A stretch of 64,000 nucleotides of DNA. Source: Atherinomorus stipes (Eukaryota; Chordata; Actinopteri; Atheriniformes; Atherinidae). Both the position numbers and the translations under genes were made by a program. The stretch lies in the NCBI GenBank assembly GCA_023101725.1, contig JALJCO010003962.1, positions 1,037,001 through 1,101,000 of the forward strand, read 5' to 3'. The notes under the pieces are model-generated. The model was not told where the DNA came from. It worked only from the letters and a program-made list of their open reading frames with translations, and made no database searches. Positions 13,244-25,352 of this stretch are shown here, piece by piece (positions within the stretch are counted from its first letter, which is position 1; every line of letters starts with the position of its first letter).

Positions 13244-13455
13244 CAGTACTCACAAAAAGTTAGGGATATTCAACTTTCAGTCAAGTCAAGGTTTACACTA
13301 CTTTCGTATTTTTTTTTGTCGTTAATCATCTTTTTGTGCATTTGTGCAGTTTAGAGAAAGTCTAATTCAATTCACCTGGAAAGGTTGTAGTGGATTTTAG
13401 GTTCATTCTGACATCATACAAAAAGCCAAATATCCCTAACTTTTTGTGAGCAGTG
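13244..13455. mobile_element. Tc1/mariner-type MITE, TA target
   Basis: The ends are inverted: CAGTACTCACAAAAAGTTAG at 13244 and CTAACTTTTTGTGAGCAGTG at the right. TA dinucleotides flank both sides (13242-13243, 13456-13457). It is 212 bp with no coding capacity. TA duplication and the CAGT start are typical of Tc1/mariner derivatives in fish. Confidence 0.75.
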
Positions 13456-13574
13456 TATAAACATTTAATCAGAATTTAACCAATGGGTGGAATAAGTCTA
13501 ATCAACTTGACATTCCTGAATTTTTGGCAGTTATGATTATGAACAATACTTTAGGCTTAAACTGAGATTTGGAA

Positions 13575-14791
13575 TATACACACACACACACCCGCACACA
13601 CACCAGCCACTTTATTAGGTACACCTGTCAAACTGCTCGTTAATGCAAATTTCTTATCAACCAATCACATGGCAGCAACTCAATGCATTTAGGCATGTAG
13701 ACATGGTCAAGACCATCTGCTGCAGTTCAAACTGAGCATCAGCATGGGGAAGAAAGGGGATTTAAGTGACTTTGAATGTGACATGGTTGTTGGTGCCAGA
13801 GGGGCTGGTCTGAGTATTTCAGAAACTGCTGATCTACTGGGATTTTCACACGCAACCATCTCTAGGGTTTACAGAGAATGGTCCGAAAAAGGGAAAATAT
13901 CCAGTGAGCAGCAGTTCTGTGGGCACAAATGCCTTGTTGATGCCAGAGGTCAGAGGAGAATGGCCAGACCGGTTCGAGCTGATAGAAAGGAAACAGTAAT
14001 TCAAATAACCACTTGTTACAACCGAAATATGGAGAAGAACATCTCTGAATGCACAACACATCCAACCTGGAAGCAGATGGGCTACAACAGCAGAAGACCA
14101 CACCGGGTGCCGCTCCTGTCAGCTAAGAACATGAAACTGAGGCTAAAATTCCCACAGACTCACCAACTTTGGACAATAGAAGATGGAGAAATGTTGCCTT
14201 GTCTGATGAGTCTCGATTTCTGCTATAAAATTTGAATGGTAGGCTCAGAATTTGGTGTCAACAACATTAAAGCATGGATCCATCCTGCATGGTATCAACG
14301 GCTCAGGTTGGTGGTGGTAGTGTAATAGTGTGGGAGAGATTTTCTTGGCACACTTTGGGCCCCTCAGTACCAACGTGGCGGTTTAACCACCACAACCTAC
14401 CTGAGTATTGTTGCTGCAGTGTAGAATCCTCTGATGGCTACTTCCAGCAGGATAATGCGCCATGTCATAAAGTGTGAATCATCTCAGACTCATTTTTTGA
14501 ACATGACAATGAGTTCATTGTACTGAAATGCCGTCCACAGTCACCAGATCTCAATCCAATATAGCACCTTTTGGATGTGGTGGAACAGGAGGTTCTCATC
14601 ATGGATGTGCAGCTGACAAATCTGCAGCAACTGCGTGATGCTGTCATGTCAATATGGAGAAAAATCTCTGAGGAATGTTTCCAGTACCTTGTTGAATCCA
14701 TGCGACGAAGGATTAAGGCAGTCCTGAAGGCAAAAGGGGTCCAACCTGGTACTAGTAAAGTGTATCTAATAAAGTGGCCGTTGAGTGTATA
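13575..14791 (+). mobile_element. Decayed Tc1-like transposon (family B), copy 1
   Basis: Short terminal repeats GCCACTTTATTAGGTACACC (left, preceded by an expanded CA run) and the inverse near 14760-14790 bound the element; the left limit is approximate. The transposase is broken. A paired-type helix-turn-helix region (ETADLLGFSHATISRVYREW) is encoded from 13744. The second catalytic Asp lies in FQQDNAPCHK near 14445-14470. SPDLNPI lies at 14541-14561, directly followed by a TAG where the catalytic Glu codon is expected. Several frameshifts separate these pieces. A reversed copy is in NAE1 intron 9. Confidence 0.85.
13744..14235 (+). pseudogene. Tc1-family transposase, N-terminal fragment
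   Basis: A 163-residue open frame begins at an ATG about 140 bp inside the left end of the surrounding Tc1 element. Residues 1-60 carry the DNA-binding helix-turn-helix of Tc1 transposases, including DFECDMVVGARGAGLSISE and TISRVYREWSEKGK. The frame then drifts and stops well before the catalytic core, whereas full Tc1 transposases are about 340 residues. The remaining catalytic pieces lie downstream in other frames up to about 14720. It is a dead relic, not a host gene. Confidence 0.85.
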
Positions 14792-15005
14792 TATTTTGTG
14801 AATATACAGTAACTTGCGGTAATATAACTTTAATCTTGTAAGTACCACTAGTCATAAACAAGTCATATGAACTTTGGAGTGACAACATGTTAAACAAATT
14901 AATGCACTTAAGTTTAAAATCAAGATGAGTGCTATCTACAAACAAATCAGAGGTTATTTATTGTATTATTGTATGAAACTTTGTGCTTTTACTTTGGCAG
15001 GTTAG

Positions 15006-15145
15006 TCAGTCATCATCAGTCATTTTCTGTACCGCTTATCCAGTTCAGGGTCGTGGGGGTTCCTGGAGCCTATCCCAGCTATTATCAGGCAAGAGGCAGG
15101 GTACACCCTGGAAAGGTTGCCAGTCTGTCGCCTGCAGGCTGGCAG
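15006..15145 (+). repeat. Fragment of dispersed repeat (same family as 1438-1791)
   Basis: Contains TCATTTTCTGTACCGCTTAT, then GGAGCCTATCCCAGC, GGCAGGGTACACCCTGGAAA and CCAGTCTGTCGC, in the same order as the first half of the repeat at 1438. The second half is missing. Confidence 0.65.
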
Positions 15146-18100
15146 GTTAGTAATGAATTAAATTACCGAGTACCTTTTTACACTAAACAGAGATGTCTGT
15201 GGTCTGACAATAGTTTTAAACAAATTTAAGTTTATGAATTAGTAAGGGAAACTTGAAATCATTATGTGTGTTGAAAGTAAAAACTAAATTTTGTGAAGTA
15301 TCTATAATTTGTGTGAAACTAATCACATCAATGTTTTTCCACAAGTTTCTAAAAACTCAGATCATTCTTGTCAATTTTACTCAGTGACTAACAAAATCTT
15401 TATTTTTTGAAGGCAACTAGTTTGCTTGTTTGTTTTTTTTTTAAGTAAAGCCAACTTGTCATATTTTACAGTGTAGATTTTCATGCAGCGCTTTGGCATG
15501 GCCATGATAGTCTGTAGATCCAAAACTTAGGAACCTCTGGTGGTAACAGGTCATTTTATAATCATGTTCACGCAAACTGACATTAAAAATCACAGATGTA
15601 ATCCGTTTTGTTCAGTCATCCCATTACTGTAATTTATGTCTCAGTGATTAAACGTATTGATGGTTTTTTGCTACAATTTTCTTCTTGGGGTTTTTATTCG
15701 ATTCCCATATGAGGAAAATCATTTCATAACCTTGAGCGGGGACAAACCTAAGAGCCATTTAACATTGGTAAGTAATACTGCACACACAGTGATGCATTGT
15801 GTTGGTGAGATATGAAGATGAATTTCCCTCCTCTTCAGTGTAGGCTACTGTTCTGACTTTGCATTACCAGACAGCAGGTAGAGCCGGCAGAGTGACTCAG
15901 CAATGGCCACTGGGAAATGACCCAGATCCACCACTGCTTTGGTTTGCTGACGAAGAAGTGTCAGACAAAGCAGGTCAGGTGGTGCCGTCACCCCAAACTG
16001 ACATTACGAAGAAAGGATGGATCAGCTTCCTTGGCATTATTTAACAAGACAGCCAACTCAGCTGATGCTCCAGGGAATCCAGAGAGAGGGCCGGAAGGAG
16101 GGGAGCTGCGCTGTCCAGGTGTGTGAGTTGATCTCCTGTATGTGTGTAACTCTAAATAACCTCCCAGAGAGTTTGTTTTCCAATAAGCCACCCCCCTTCA
16201 AGAAAACCTCCAGCAGAAAAAGAAAAAGAAGAAAAAAAAAAGAAGACTTATCCCTCATAGACTTGAGTTACAAGCTCCTTACTGTCCTTAGCCCCTCACT
16301 ATGTTGTTTAGCAAACATGGAGGCTTGAGGAAAATAATAAAACACATGCATGTGCAAAACATTTGAGCTTGCAGCATTATACTCACATTACTTAAGGTCA
16401 CATAAATACAGGATTACAGCCAGTTTACCTTCTTAACTTAGAATTAGATCTCACTGGAAAGAGCTTTACAATACTGCTGTTCAAAGTGGTGAACACCAGC
16501 TTCAGCAACAATGGAATGTAAAACACTCCTTTGAGAGGAGACGTTTTGTGTTTTTCTGCAAAGTATGCTTGTAAGAGGGGTGAAGAGGAGGAGGGGGAGC
16601 TTGTAGTGTTAAATATGAGGGCAGACAAAGATTGTGGGGAGCAGAGAGAAACAAAAAACTTCAGAATGACATAATTTCTTTGCTGAAAACAACTTACAAT
16701 AGAATAAAAGGCTCTTGGGGGACCACTCCAATCAATCCCTTATAAAGACAAGATAATTTTGCATGCTCTTCTTGCTGTAAGTTGGTTTCACAATTGGTTT
16801 GGTAAAAAAGACAACAATCTCTGCCTGAAGGCAACTCTAAACTAGTTGATAAGCTGTCTTTCAAGAAAATGAAAAAGAAATGTACATAGGGATGGAGATC
16901 TGGAGCTCAGCTCCTGAGCATACAATTCTGTCTGATGTCTTTTCACGGGCCAGATTTTTGCATGATGATTTGGATTTTTTTTTTTTTTTTTTTTGGGCTG
17001 AATACAGCTAAGTTGCTGTGTGTTTGTCTGTGCCTGCATTAGATAATATTCTTACAGACGTAGACATCTTCTCCCTGTGCTCTGCCAGGCCTCAAACTCC
17101 CGACATGGCAGCACAGCTCTCTGCTTGAATCTGATTGCACTGCACCCCCCTGCTGTCTAATGAGAGGATTAGACTCCACATATTTGTTTCAATCCCTTGT
17201 TGAGGTTACCCCTTCCTTTCCCTCTCCCTTCTGTCTTCTCCTCCTCCTCCTCCTCCTCCCCCTTTCTGCAGAGACACACTAGCTGTTTTTATGGGTCTCT
17301 GTAGTTTTTCTGTGGTCTATCTCCTGGCCTGCTGACATATGCAAGGCACAAACATTTACACACAAACAAACCTTTAAACACCTACACATAAGAGCACATT
17401 AAGGCACACATATAAATATATATACATACACACACACATACCTCAAGAAAATTCTATGCTAAGTGTTTTGCTTTTTAAACAACCACAGCACAACTTATAG
17501 AGGCGCCTCTTTTCCTCTCCCAAGCTGATTGTCCTCTTTATGTGTAAGGATTTTGTATGTGCTTGTGTGGCGAAAAGAGATATGTTTTTAGGATGATCAG
17601 AACCATCTTTCAAATATGTGCATAAAAAATATAAAGCTGAATCAGGCTTCTTGGTATAATTACAGACAGGAATCTGAACAATGCTGCGATCTGAACTGAG
17701 CCTGACACCATATATAGGGCCCCTTGAAGCTGATCTACCCACTCCCAGTGTGTTTGTGTGAGCGTGGATGCATGTGGGGATTCTGACCTTGGCCTTATTG
17801 GTTCTCTGTCATAAATGACATGTTATCAGTAGTCTTTCTAGTGTCATCTGACAAATAAAATCAAATGGCAGAACATTAAAGTTGCTTATTGTGAGGTTGA
17901 GTATTCTAAATTGATCTTCATGTTACACTTTCTAACAGAGCGCTCTGTGCCCACAAGCTCCAAGCTGTGCATGCATGTGTCTCTGAGGTTAACCATATTC
18001 AGCCTGGAGCGTACTCTGCTCTCCATCCAGGACAGCAAGAGGCTGTGTCACTTATCTGAGGAATTCACCCTGACCATCTCCTCTTCATAAACACTCCCCT

Positions 18101-21100
18101 GTGGAGCACATCCCTCCCTCTCACACAGCCTTTGTCTTTCTCACACACACCCCTCTGAATCTACCCGCTGTGCAGTCAGTTTGCTTTAGGAACATCTGAA
18201 ACCAAAACCTAAGCAAAAGAGGGTATAACTAAAACAGAATCTGTTGAGCAAAATCTACACAACTCTATGGACTCAACTAAGAACGTCCACTGCTCACTTT
18301 CCCGTCTTTACATTTCATGTCATAGCTTCATCCAAAAGGTGGTACTCATTAACAGTTACCATGAAATATGAGTACAGTTAAAAACTAACCCATTTGTATG
18401 GCTCACACCAGTGGAATGCTTTTGCTTCATGATACAAGTCATGAGTAAGAGATCAAATCTCCTGAAAATCCTTACAAGCTACTTCAAACAGTCTCAGGAT
18501 TCTCAGGAGCTGATAATGATCAGTTGAAGTAAGGAAAGTATTTGTCTCTACCTCCACTAGGTTAGATTTGCATCTGACAAAACACAAATACATGTGGCTG
18601 CACAGAGAAACACTGTGTTTTTCTCCACAATGGAATTCCAGCTGCCTTGTTTCCGACTGATCTCAGTGATGAGAAGAATGCCAGAGTGTGGCGACAGAGA
18701 TATGAATGGCACCTGGAGAATGTACTCTAGGGAACGTTTGTGGACTTCTGAAGTAAATTATATGTGAGAAATCAGCAAACATACTTCCACAAGCAACACT
18801 GCTGCAGACTTTTTCGACACAGCCACGACAAAGATGAGATGATAGGAGCATTGACTGAATGTAAATGTGTTCACATTCTTGTTGAATCTGAGACAGGAAG
18901 TTTGGGAGGTGGGATGATTAATCATTTGAGCATTCTTCATAGTGTGCTTCAGAGTTATCTGCCTGTCTCATTCGTCTCCTGCCTGCGTATGCATTTCTAT
19001 CAGTGAATGGGTGTGAGTGTGCATTTTTAGGAGGGTAATGAAACACTGAGGTCTTCCAGGGGGAGATTGAATCTCTGACTCCATCTGGGTCTGCCTCTCT
19101 CCAAGCTCCCTAAAAACCCTAACTGCAACAGGAACAAAAATCCAGATGAAAAGATGGTAGATCTGGAGAGACAAGAATTAAAGACAATATCTTGATGTCC
19201 CAGTTGAGTCAGTGGTGACCCAGCACACACGGGACCCTTAAAATTGAATCAAAATGTCTCCTCTGTTGTCATAAATCTTTTTTTCCCCTCAAAATATTGA
19301 AAATAATCAATATAATCTTTTTTTTTCTTTTGTAATCTATTTAATCTACTTAAAAAAAAATCAAATCAATCTCAAAACATTGGCTCTGTCTCATGTTAAA
19401 ACCCAATCAAAATACCAGTGTAGCCTATCAAGACCAAGCAGTCGTGATGTCAGATATGCTGCATCGTTGCCCATCTGATACACACTGGTGGGATGTGGAA
19501 ATCTAGTTCTGCTGACAAATACCTTCCATGACAGCATGGCTGGTTTTGTTTTAACTTTGTAAATCTGCCTGTGTTTATATGCATGCATCATCGTTGCCAC
19601 ATGTGGTCTTAGTAACATTTTCTGTATTTATTAAAAAAAAAAAAAATTGTGGCAAACAGTTATTATCTGAAAATGTCTGTTCTTTGATGATCTATGTCTA
19701 AACTAAACTGACTGAATGTTTTAAAGTGAAAGCTGTTTCAACTCAGCCACGATATCAGTATAAACCCTGAAAAATGTGGATATTTAGATCACAATTAGCT
19801 GAGAAGCCTGGACTTAATTATATAGTTTACAGTTTTCCAACTTTCCTCATCACTAACTCCCCATAAAGAGGTTTATGTCAAACATATGATCTGATCCTGC
19901 TACAATTTGTAGGTTGATATTACTTGGCTGGAAAAGCAGCTTGGACACACCCTTCTCTCTGGCATATATGTGCATAATGTTTTCTTCTCTTTTTTGGGGA
20001 TAAAACTGGGATGGAAATGGACTGGTCCTCAAATACTCCCCTGCTCTGGAGGGCGTCACGCTTATATCACCTCTTCTATTAGTATATTGGATAGCTGCTG
20101 TCCTGTGGGTCTGTGTGTTACATGAATTCATTATCATTGCATCTGGAAGGAATATAAATATTAAGGCCTGGCGGTCGGGTGACAGCTCCACCCTCACAGG
20201 CTCTGACCGGTTAAAACTGCTCCGAGTGCATATAAATTTCAGACCTTACAGAGCAGCCTGCAAATTTACTAAATGTTGATGAAATGTATCTGACTTGTCA
20301 GCTGCATAAATTCAGCAATATGTCAAAAGTGCTGCAATGACCAAACGGTTTCATCCTCAAAACATAATTAGCTTTATTCTCATTCAGTTTCATAATAAAC
20401 TAAATATTAAGATGATGTGAGGAAACAATTGTTGCTACTTTGTTATCTCCTAAATCCTAAGTCTTGTGAATGTTTATTAATGTGGATAGATAAGTATTAG
20501 CTGATGTTAGCATTAACATACACTGGTGTACCATATCTCTGAGAACAGAAAGTAAACATGCCCACTTTTCTTGAGTGAAGTAAAATTTACTGTTCTAATC
20601 CAAATAAAGAAGTCTATTTAAATGTCATTAGTCAAATCAGCATGATATTGACATTAAAACCACACTTACAATTTTTTGAAAGCACAGGTGTTCAATTTTA
20701 GAGCAGCCACAGCTCCATCTGTTCATAGGAAGAATGAAGAGGCCCTCAGCTTACCCTGAGAGGTTTAAAGTATGCTGGCCTCCCGCAGTCTCCCTGCGAA
20801 CACAAGAAATACTCCACTCTTTGCTGTTTTAATTCAGCCTGGTTTTAATTCAGCCTGGGCCTCTCGAGGAGGAGGAGGAGGAGGAGGAGGAGGACTGGTT
20901 GGCTCCCAGCCAGTTAGATGGTTCAAACTGAGAAAACATCACTCTCAACCTCTGCCTGCCTTTGATCTCACCGTCTTCAGCCTCTTATACTGCGATGTAT
21001 AAAATGCACCTTCCATCCACTGACAGAGCGCGACAAGGGGACATACAACCCTCGTCCTTGGGGAAGATATGACCATCAATCTGCCACCTTTACTGTGCAG

Positions 21101-21790
21101 TTTCCTCCTTTTCCTTACGCTGACTCATCCACTTCCCTCCCCCTCTTCCCTCCCCCACTTTCTCTCCCTTTATTACTAGAAGCTTCCAGCGAGAATCATC
21201 GTTGGCAGAGCAGCCCTTCTGCAGGCTTTGCCTCTGATTTACTGATTGATTTTAACATTAACAACCGCCCCTCCCTCCAACTACCCTGAACACACACATA
21301 TCTATTGTATGGCTTCTTCTGTGCCCTGAAGATAGAGCAGCGTCAAACTGCATGCAGCGGCTGAAGTCTTAATAATGCATGGTCAAATTCTAATTTTCAC
21401 AACTAATTTGTTTAAGGTAGGACAGCTATCATCTTTTTTTTTTTTTTTAAAAAAAAAAAGCTATATTTTAAATGTTTTAAAAGGCTTTTTTGAGCTTTTT
21501 TTATGAGGGGCTGCTTGCTGTGATGCAACTACAGAGAATTATTACCTGTATCTAGAGCTGTGCATGACTTTCCAGAAGTGTACAGCAGTTCAGCTCATTG
21601 TTTAGCCATCTAGATGCAAATGAGAACATTTGGTTCAGCTTCACTGCTTCCATAGCATAATGTTCAGAAAACCCACGAGATGTTGGAGAATACAGAAGAC
21701 CATTTACTGCAGCTAAAGAGGCAGAAAACTCCCGCAGGAGTTTAAGTGAAAATTACATTAACGAGTCAGTTGATTTTAACTCATGTCAAA
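15146..21790. other. Gene-free spacer with simple repeats
   Basis: No exon, RNA gene or transposon was recognised in this 6.6-kb stretch. Simple sequence includes a T run at about 16977-16994, a CTC tract at about 17236-17262 and a GGA tract at about 20866-20893. The glycine-rich frame over the GGA tract is an artefact of the microsatellite. The region around 17080-17220 is less AT-rich than its surroundings and might be regulatory, but nothing specific was identified. Confidence 0.4.
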
Positions 21791-21900
21791 CCATCGCAAA
21801 AGGTAATGTGCATGAAGCTTATTTGAGTATAAGTGGTATGCTACGGACCATGTACTTTCAATACACTAGAAAGTAAACTAACAATACTTCTTTGGACTAA

Positions 21901-22067
21901 ATGGGCTCTATGCACAGCTCCACTACTTCCTGAACTTAAGGTAGCTCCTTTATATCCCATCTTTCATTACTGGTTGAACTGATAAACCCAGGGTGTGTCT
22001 GACCTCAGTAACTGGCCAGACACACCTGGATTAATCAGGAAGTAGTGGAGTCGTGCATAGAGCCCAT
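21901..22067. mobile_element. Short MITE with ATGGGCTCTATGCA ends, copy 1
   Basis: The left arm ATGGGCTCTATGCACAGCTC and the right arm GTCGTGCATAGAGCCCAT are inverted, followed inward by CACTACTTCCTGAA and TCAGGAAGTAGTG. The 167-bp unit sits inside the larger AAGTATAC-rich element, so it inserted later. A second copy is at 39917-40057. Confidence 0.7.
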
Positions 22068-22304
22068 TGGAACATATTTAGTTTCTGTACTATAAGTATA
22101 CTTTTTAAAGTTTACAAAAGTACACTTCAAGTATACATCAAGTATACTCATCTATATACTACCAGTGTACTAGGTATATACTTTTAGTCCACACTTCAGT
22201 TTGATGAAGTATACCACAAGTACGCTCTTCTTTGTACTGCCATTGTATTAGTTATATACTACCAGTCCACTACTTTTATGAACTTAGAATGTTACATCTT
22301 ACGA

Positions 22305-22336
<32 letters not shown>

Positions 22337-22348
22337 AACAAAAAAACA

Positions 22349-22568
22349 CTATTGATCCCATTTGGAAATAAGGAAATTAGCCACTATAATCGACCCATCT
22401 CTAGATAGACGGGGCAGCAGTTGGCCACTGGGGAGCAGTTGGTGGGAGTACCTTTCTCAAGATCCCACAGTGGTTCACAACTTAGTGCCATGCTAGGGAC
22501 TTGAACCCTGGTTCCCGGGACCAAAGCGTACCTCTGTAACCACTAGACTACCACTCCCCTTATCCATT
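22349..22568 (+). repeat. Dispersed teleost repeat fragment (LINE/SINE tail type)
   Basis: Contains TTTCTCAAGATCCCACAG, GGGACTTGAACCCTGG and AACCACTAGACTACCACTCC, matching in order a widespread fish repeat tail. It directly follows a C21/A-rich simple tract. The family is not assigned. Confidence 0.5.
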
Positions 22569-23218
22569 ACTATTCCAGTTAACCTGTTGTCATCCTTTAA
22601 GTAAACGTGTAAGTTTACTTGGCATATTACTTGTAGCATACTATTTATATACTTGAAATATACCAAAAGCATTCTTAAAGTTAACTCATACTGTATGTAC
22701 AGTAGACTGCAATGTATTTACAAATTCACAAGATAAAATGTTGTAAACAAGTTTGACATATTTATACAGCATTTCAAAACATACCCTACAAAGCAGGTCT
22801 ATTTCCAAATGCCTGCTTAAATCATTAAAGATGTGCATTTAAAGAAAGCACCTAAAAAAAACAAACATTTTTTATTCTTTGAAATTAAATGTAACCTCGA
22901 GTAAATGACTTGAACTTATTCTGTATTTGGATTATACTGTATTTACCAAGTAGCAGTACTTTGTGACAAGAAGAAGAAAAAAGTATCCCAAAGTACAAGT
23001 ATTAGAATCAAAGCAGAAGTAAAAGTTATAGTATTAATGCACTTAGAATTTTCTTTATAATTTGAAGTATAAGCCAAATATACTTCACGATCTTATTAAG
23101 TACATAAAATATAGTATAAAAAAAGAAAACTGCATGTACATGTACTGTATACTGCCTCAATTGTGATATAAAATAAGTGTACTCACACTACACTTGAATG
23201 AACTACTTTTTGCTGAGG

Positions 23219-24261
23219 AAATTCATGTTTCTTTCACACAAATGCAAGAGTTACAAGGTTGTTCCTCCTTTTGCAGAATATGTTGGTTATTTAAGTCTGG
23301 AGTCTCAAAGAGGAACATGGTCCTGGATGTGTGCCTCATAAGTCCCAACAAGGCCGAGTCACAATCTGCAGTCATGTGACAGCAATAGGACTGTGTATGC
23401 AAACATAGTTTGATGGAGAAATTAATCTTATATTTCAGCACATATCAAGTAGTTAACAAAATAATCCACATTCAAATGCATAAGCAATACATAATAAATG
23501 AAAAAAAAATATTCCAATCTCACATGATGAAAGTATTTAATTGGTGTCCGTTGGGTTTAAGTGGATAATAACAACCACATGCAACGAACCACGAGACCTC
23601 TGCTCAATGCTACATGACATTTTTCTAGATTATGCATCATTGTATCACATCAGAGAACTTTTTTTGTTGTACTGCAGCAAGATGGTTTTGAGGATGGTAT
23701 AAGTGTATTGAAATGAACAAAAACCCAATTTTAGCTCATTCCATCAATAAAACACAAGAATCTGATTACCAGGTAGTTAAAGTTTTTATGGATGAAGTGT
23801 TTTTATATTTTTATAAATGGCTATGTGTCACTGCAAAGCATGGCTTCTAATTATGACATAACTACCTGGTGATTTAGGAAGATGAAAGGTGACAGGTGTG
23901 GATTTCTTTTTCTGATCTTGAAATTATTTGTGAGCATTTTCACATGTTTACTCGTGCAGTTAAACACTATTTTATTTCATCAGATGAAACAATGACTTGA
24001 AATTTAATACATGTAAACTTTCAGTTTTTAAATTTCCATTTATCAATTTTCTGCTTCTGCTAGAAAATCTGCTTTCTCTGCTTGCTGTAACTGCCTCAAT
24101 AAAAAATATTCCAAAAGAAGAGTGCCAGGTCTGTTGCATCAGAAATGTTTCCTTGGCCTGTTTGTTTCTCTGTTATCTCTTATCAGTAACTATCCTTACA
24201 AGAGTGGGGGTGTTGAGTTACAAGGACACGCACAAACTCTCAAGACTGTGTGAAGAAGATA
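23219..24261. other. Gene-free spacer
   Basis: AT-rich sequence without recognised exons. Overlapping short frames near 23194-23441 and 23997-24308 have no domain signatures. Confidence 0.4.
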
Positions 24262-25350
24262 CAGGACTGTCTCAGAAAATTAGAATTCATGATATTCTAA
24301 TATTTTGAGATAGGATATTTGAGTTTTCTTAAAGGGGAAGTTCAGAATTTTTGACATAGGGCCTCATTTACAAGTGAGCCAGAATGCTACTTATCACTGA
24401 AGACAGTTTCAACGTACTTCATTCATTATTCTAGTTCCAGGAGGTTGCTGATGCTAATGCTAGTGGAAGTCAATAGGAATCTGCTAGCCTGTCATTAAAA
24501 CCAATCTTATCCACGCCACAGAAGATCCGAGGCACATCAGCAAGCCTATCTGTGTAAATGCCGTGTTAAACTAGTAAATTTGTGTGTTAAACAAGTAAAA
24601 CTAGCCTTGTATGACAGATTTTGCATTACATATTGAGGAACTAGTTTCTTACCAGCTTACTACCTTTGTCAGTGTATTCTGGTTCATAGAGACATGGTGA
24701 CAGTTAGTTTGATGAAAAAAGTTTGAAATCATCTTCAAAACCCGACGTATCCTCATGCCTTTCAGACGTGGACGTATTTTAGACTTTATATTTGTGTAAT
24801 CAAATTCCTTCATGCACGTAGCAGCAGATGACATCACTCTGCTGCCAAATACAGGAAGTAAAACTTTGTGAAGTGTCTCAGCAGCAACAATCAAAATGCA
24901 ACAAAATCCAAGGTTAGTTTTATTTGTAACATTATTCTGTTAACACGACATTTACTCAGATAGACTGAAGTTATAAATGATTTGTCTCGGATGTTCTGTG
25001 GAGTGGATAAGATTGGTTTTAATGACAGGCTAGCAGATTCCTATTGACTTCCACTAGCATTAGCATCAGCAACCTCCTGGAACTAGAATAATGAATGAAA
25101 TATGTTGAAACTGTCTTCAGTGATAAGTAGCATTCTGGCTCACTTGAAAATGAGGCCCTAGGTCAAAAATCCTGAACTTCCCCTTTAAGCTGTATGCCAT
25201 AATCAGCAATATTAAAACAATAAAAGGCTTGCAATATTTCAGTTGATTTGTAATGAATCCAGAATGGACGACATTTTCATGTGACACAGTCCTGTATCCT
25301 ATCTCAAAATATTAGAATATCATGAATTCTAATTTTCTGAGGCAGTCCTG
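24262..25350. mobile_element. TA-target Tc1/mariner-type MITE carrying a nested MITE
   Basis: The outer ends CAGGACTGTCTCAGAAAATT (24262) and AATTTTCTGAGGCAGTCCTG (ending 25350) are inverted and flanked by TA (24260-24261, 25351-25352). Just inside each end lies the palindromic block TTAGAATTCATGATATTCTAA or its partner. Its own sequence is short; most of the 1,089 bp is the later 24333-25184 insertion. Confidence 0.8.
24333..25184. mobile_element. TTAA-target MITE (Kolobok/piggyBac-like), 852 bp, nested
   Basis: TTAA flanks both ends (24329-24332, 25185-25188). The termini AGGGGAAGTTCAGAATTTTT and AAAAATCCTGAACTTCCCCT are inverted. Long arms of roughly 180 bp follow, for example CTGATGCTAATGCTAGTGGA at the left answered by TCCACTAGCATTAGCATCAG at the right. 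The open frame at 24649-24894 on the minus strand lies in the unique centre and resembles no transposase. It interrupts the outer MITE at 24262-25350. Confidence 0.8.
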
Positions 25351-25352
25351 TA

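Larger units (their letters stand above)
21791..23218. mobile_element. AAGTATAC-rich element, copy 2, interrupted by insertions
   Basis: The outer ends CCATCGCAAAAGGTAATG (21791) and the complement of CTACTTTTTGCTGAGG (ending 23218) are imperfect inverted repeats. The interior is full of AAGTATAC/GTATACTT variants, as in the element at 8799-9467. It is longer because a 167-bp MITE (21901-22067), a 21-bp C run (22305-22325) and a dispersed-repeat fragment (about 22349-22568) lie inside it. No coding capacity. Confidence 0.6.

Noticed and set aside
20772..21002. A frame with a polyglycine stretch
   Set aside because: The glycines come from a GGA microsatellite; there is no flanking gene structure.
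22450..22568. GGGACTTGAACCCTGG, like a tRNA B box
   Set aside because: No cloverleaf or A box at proper distance; it belongs to a dispersed repeat tail.
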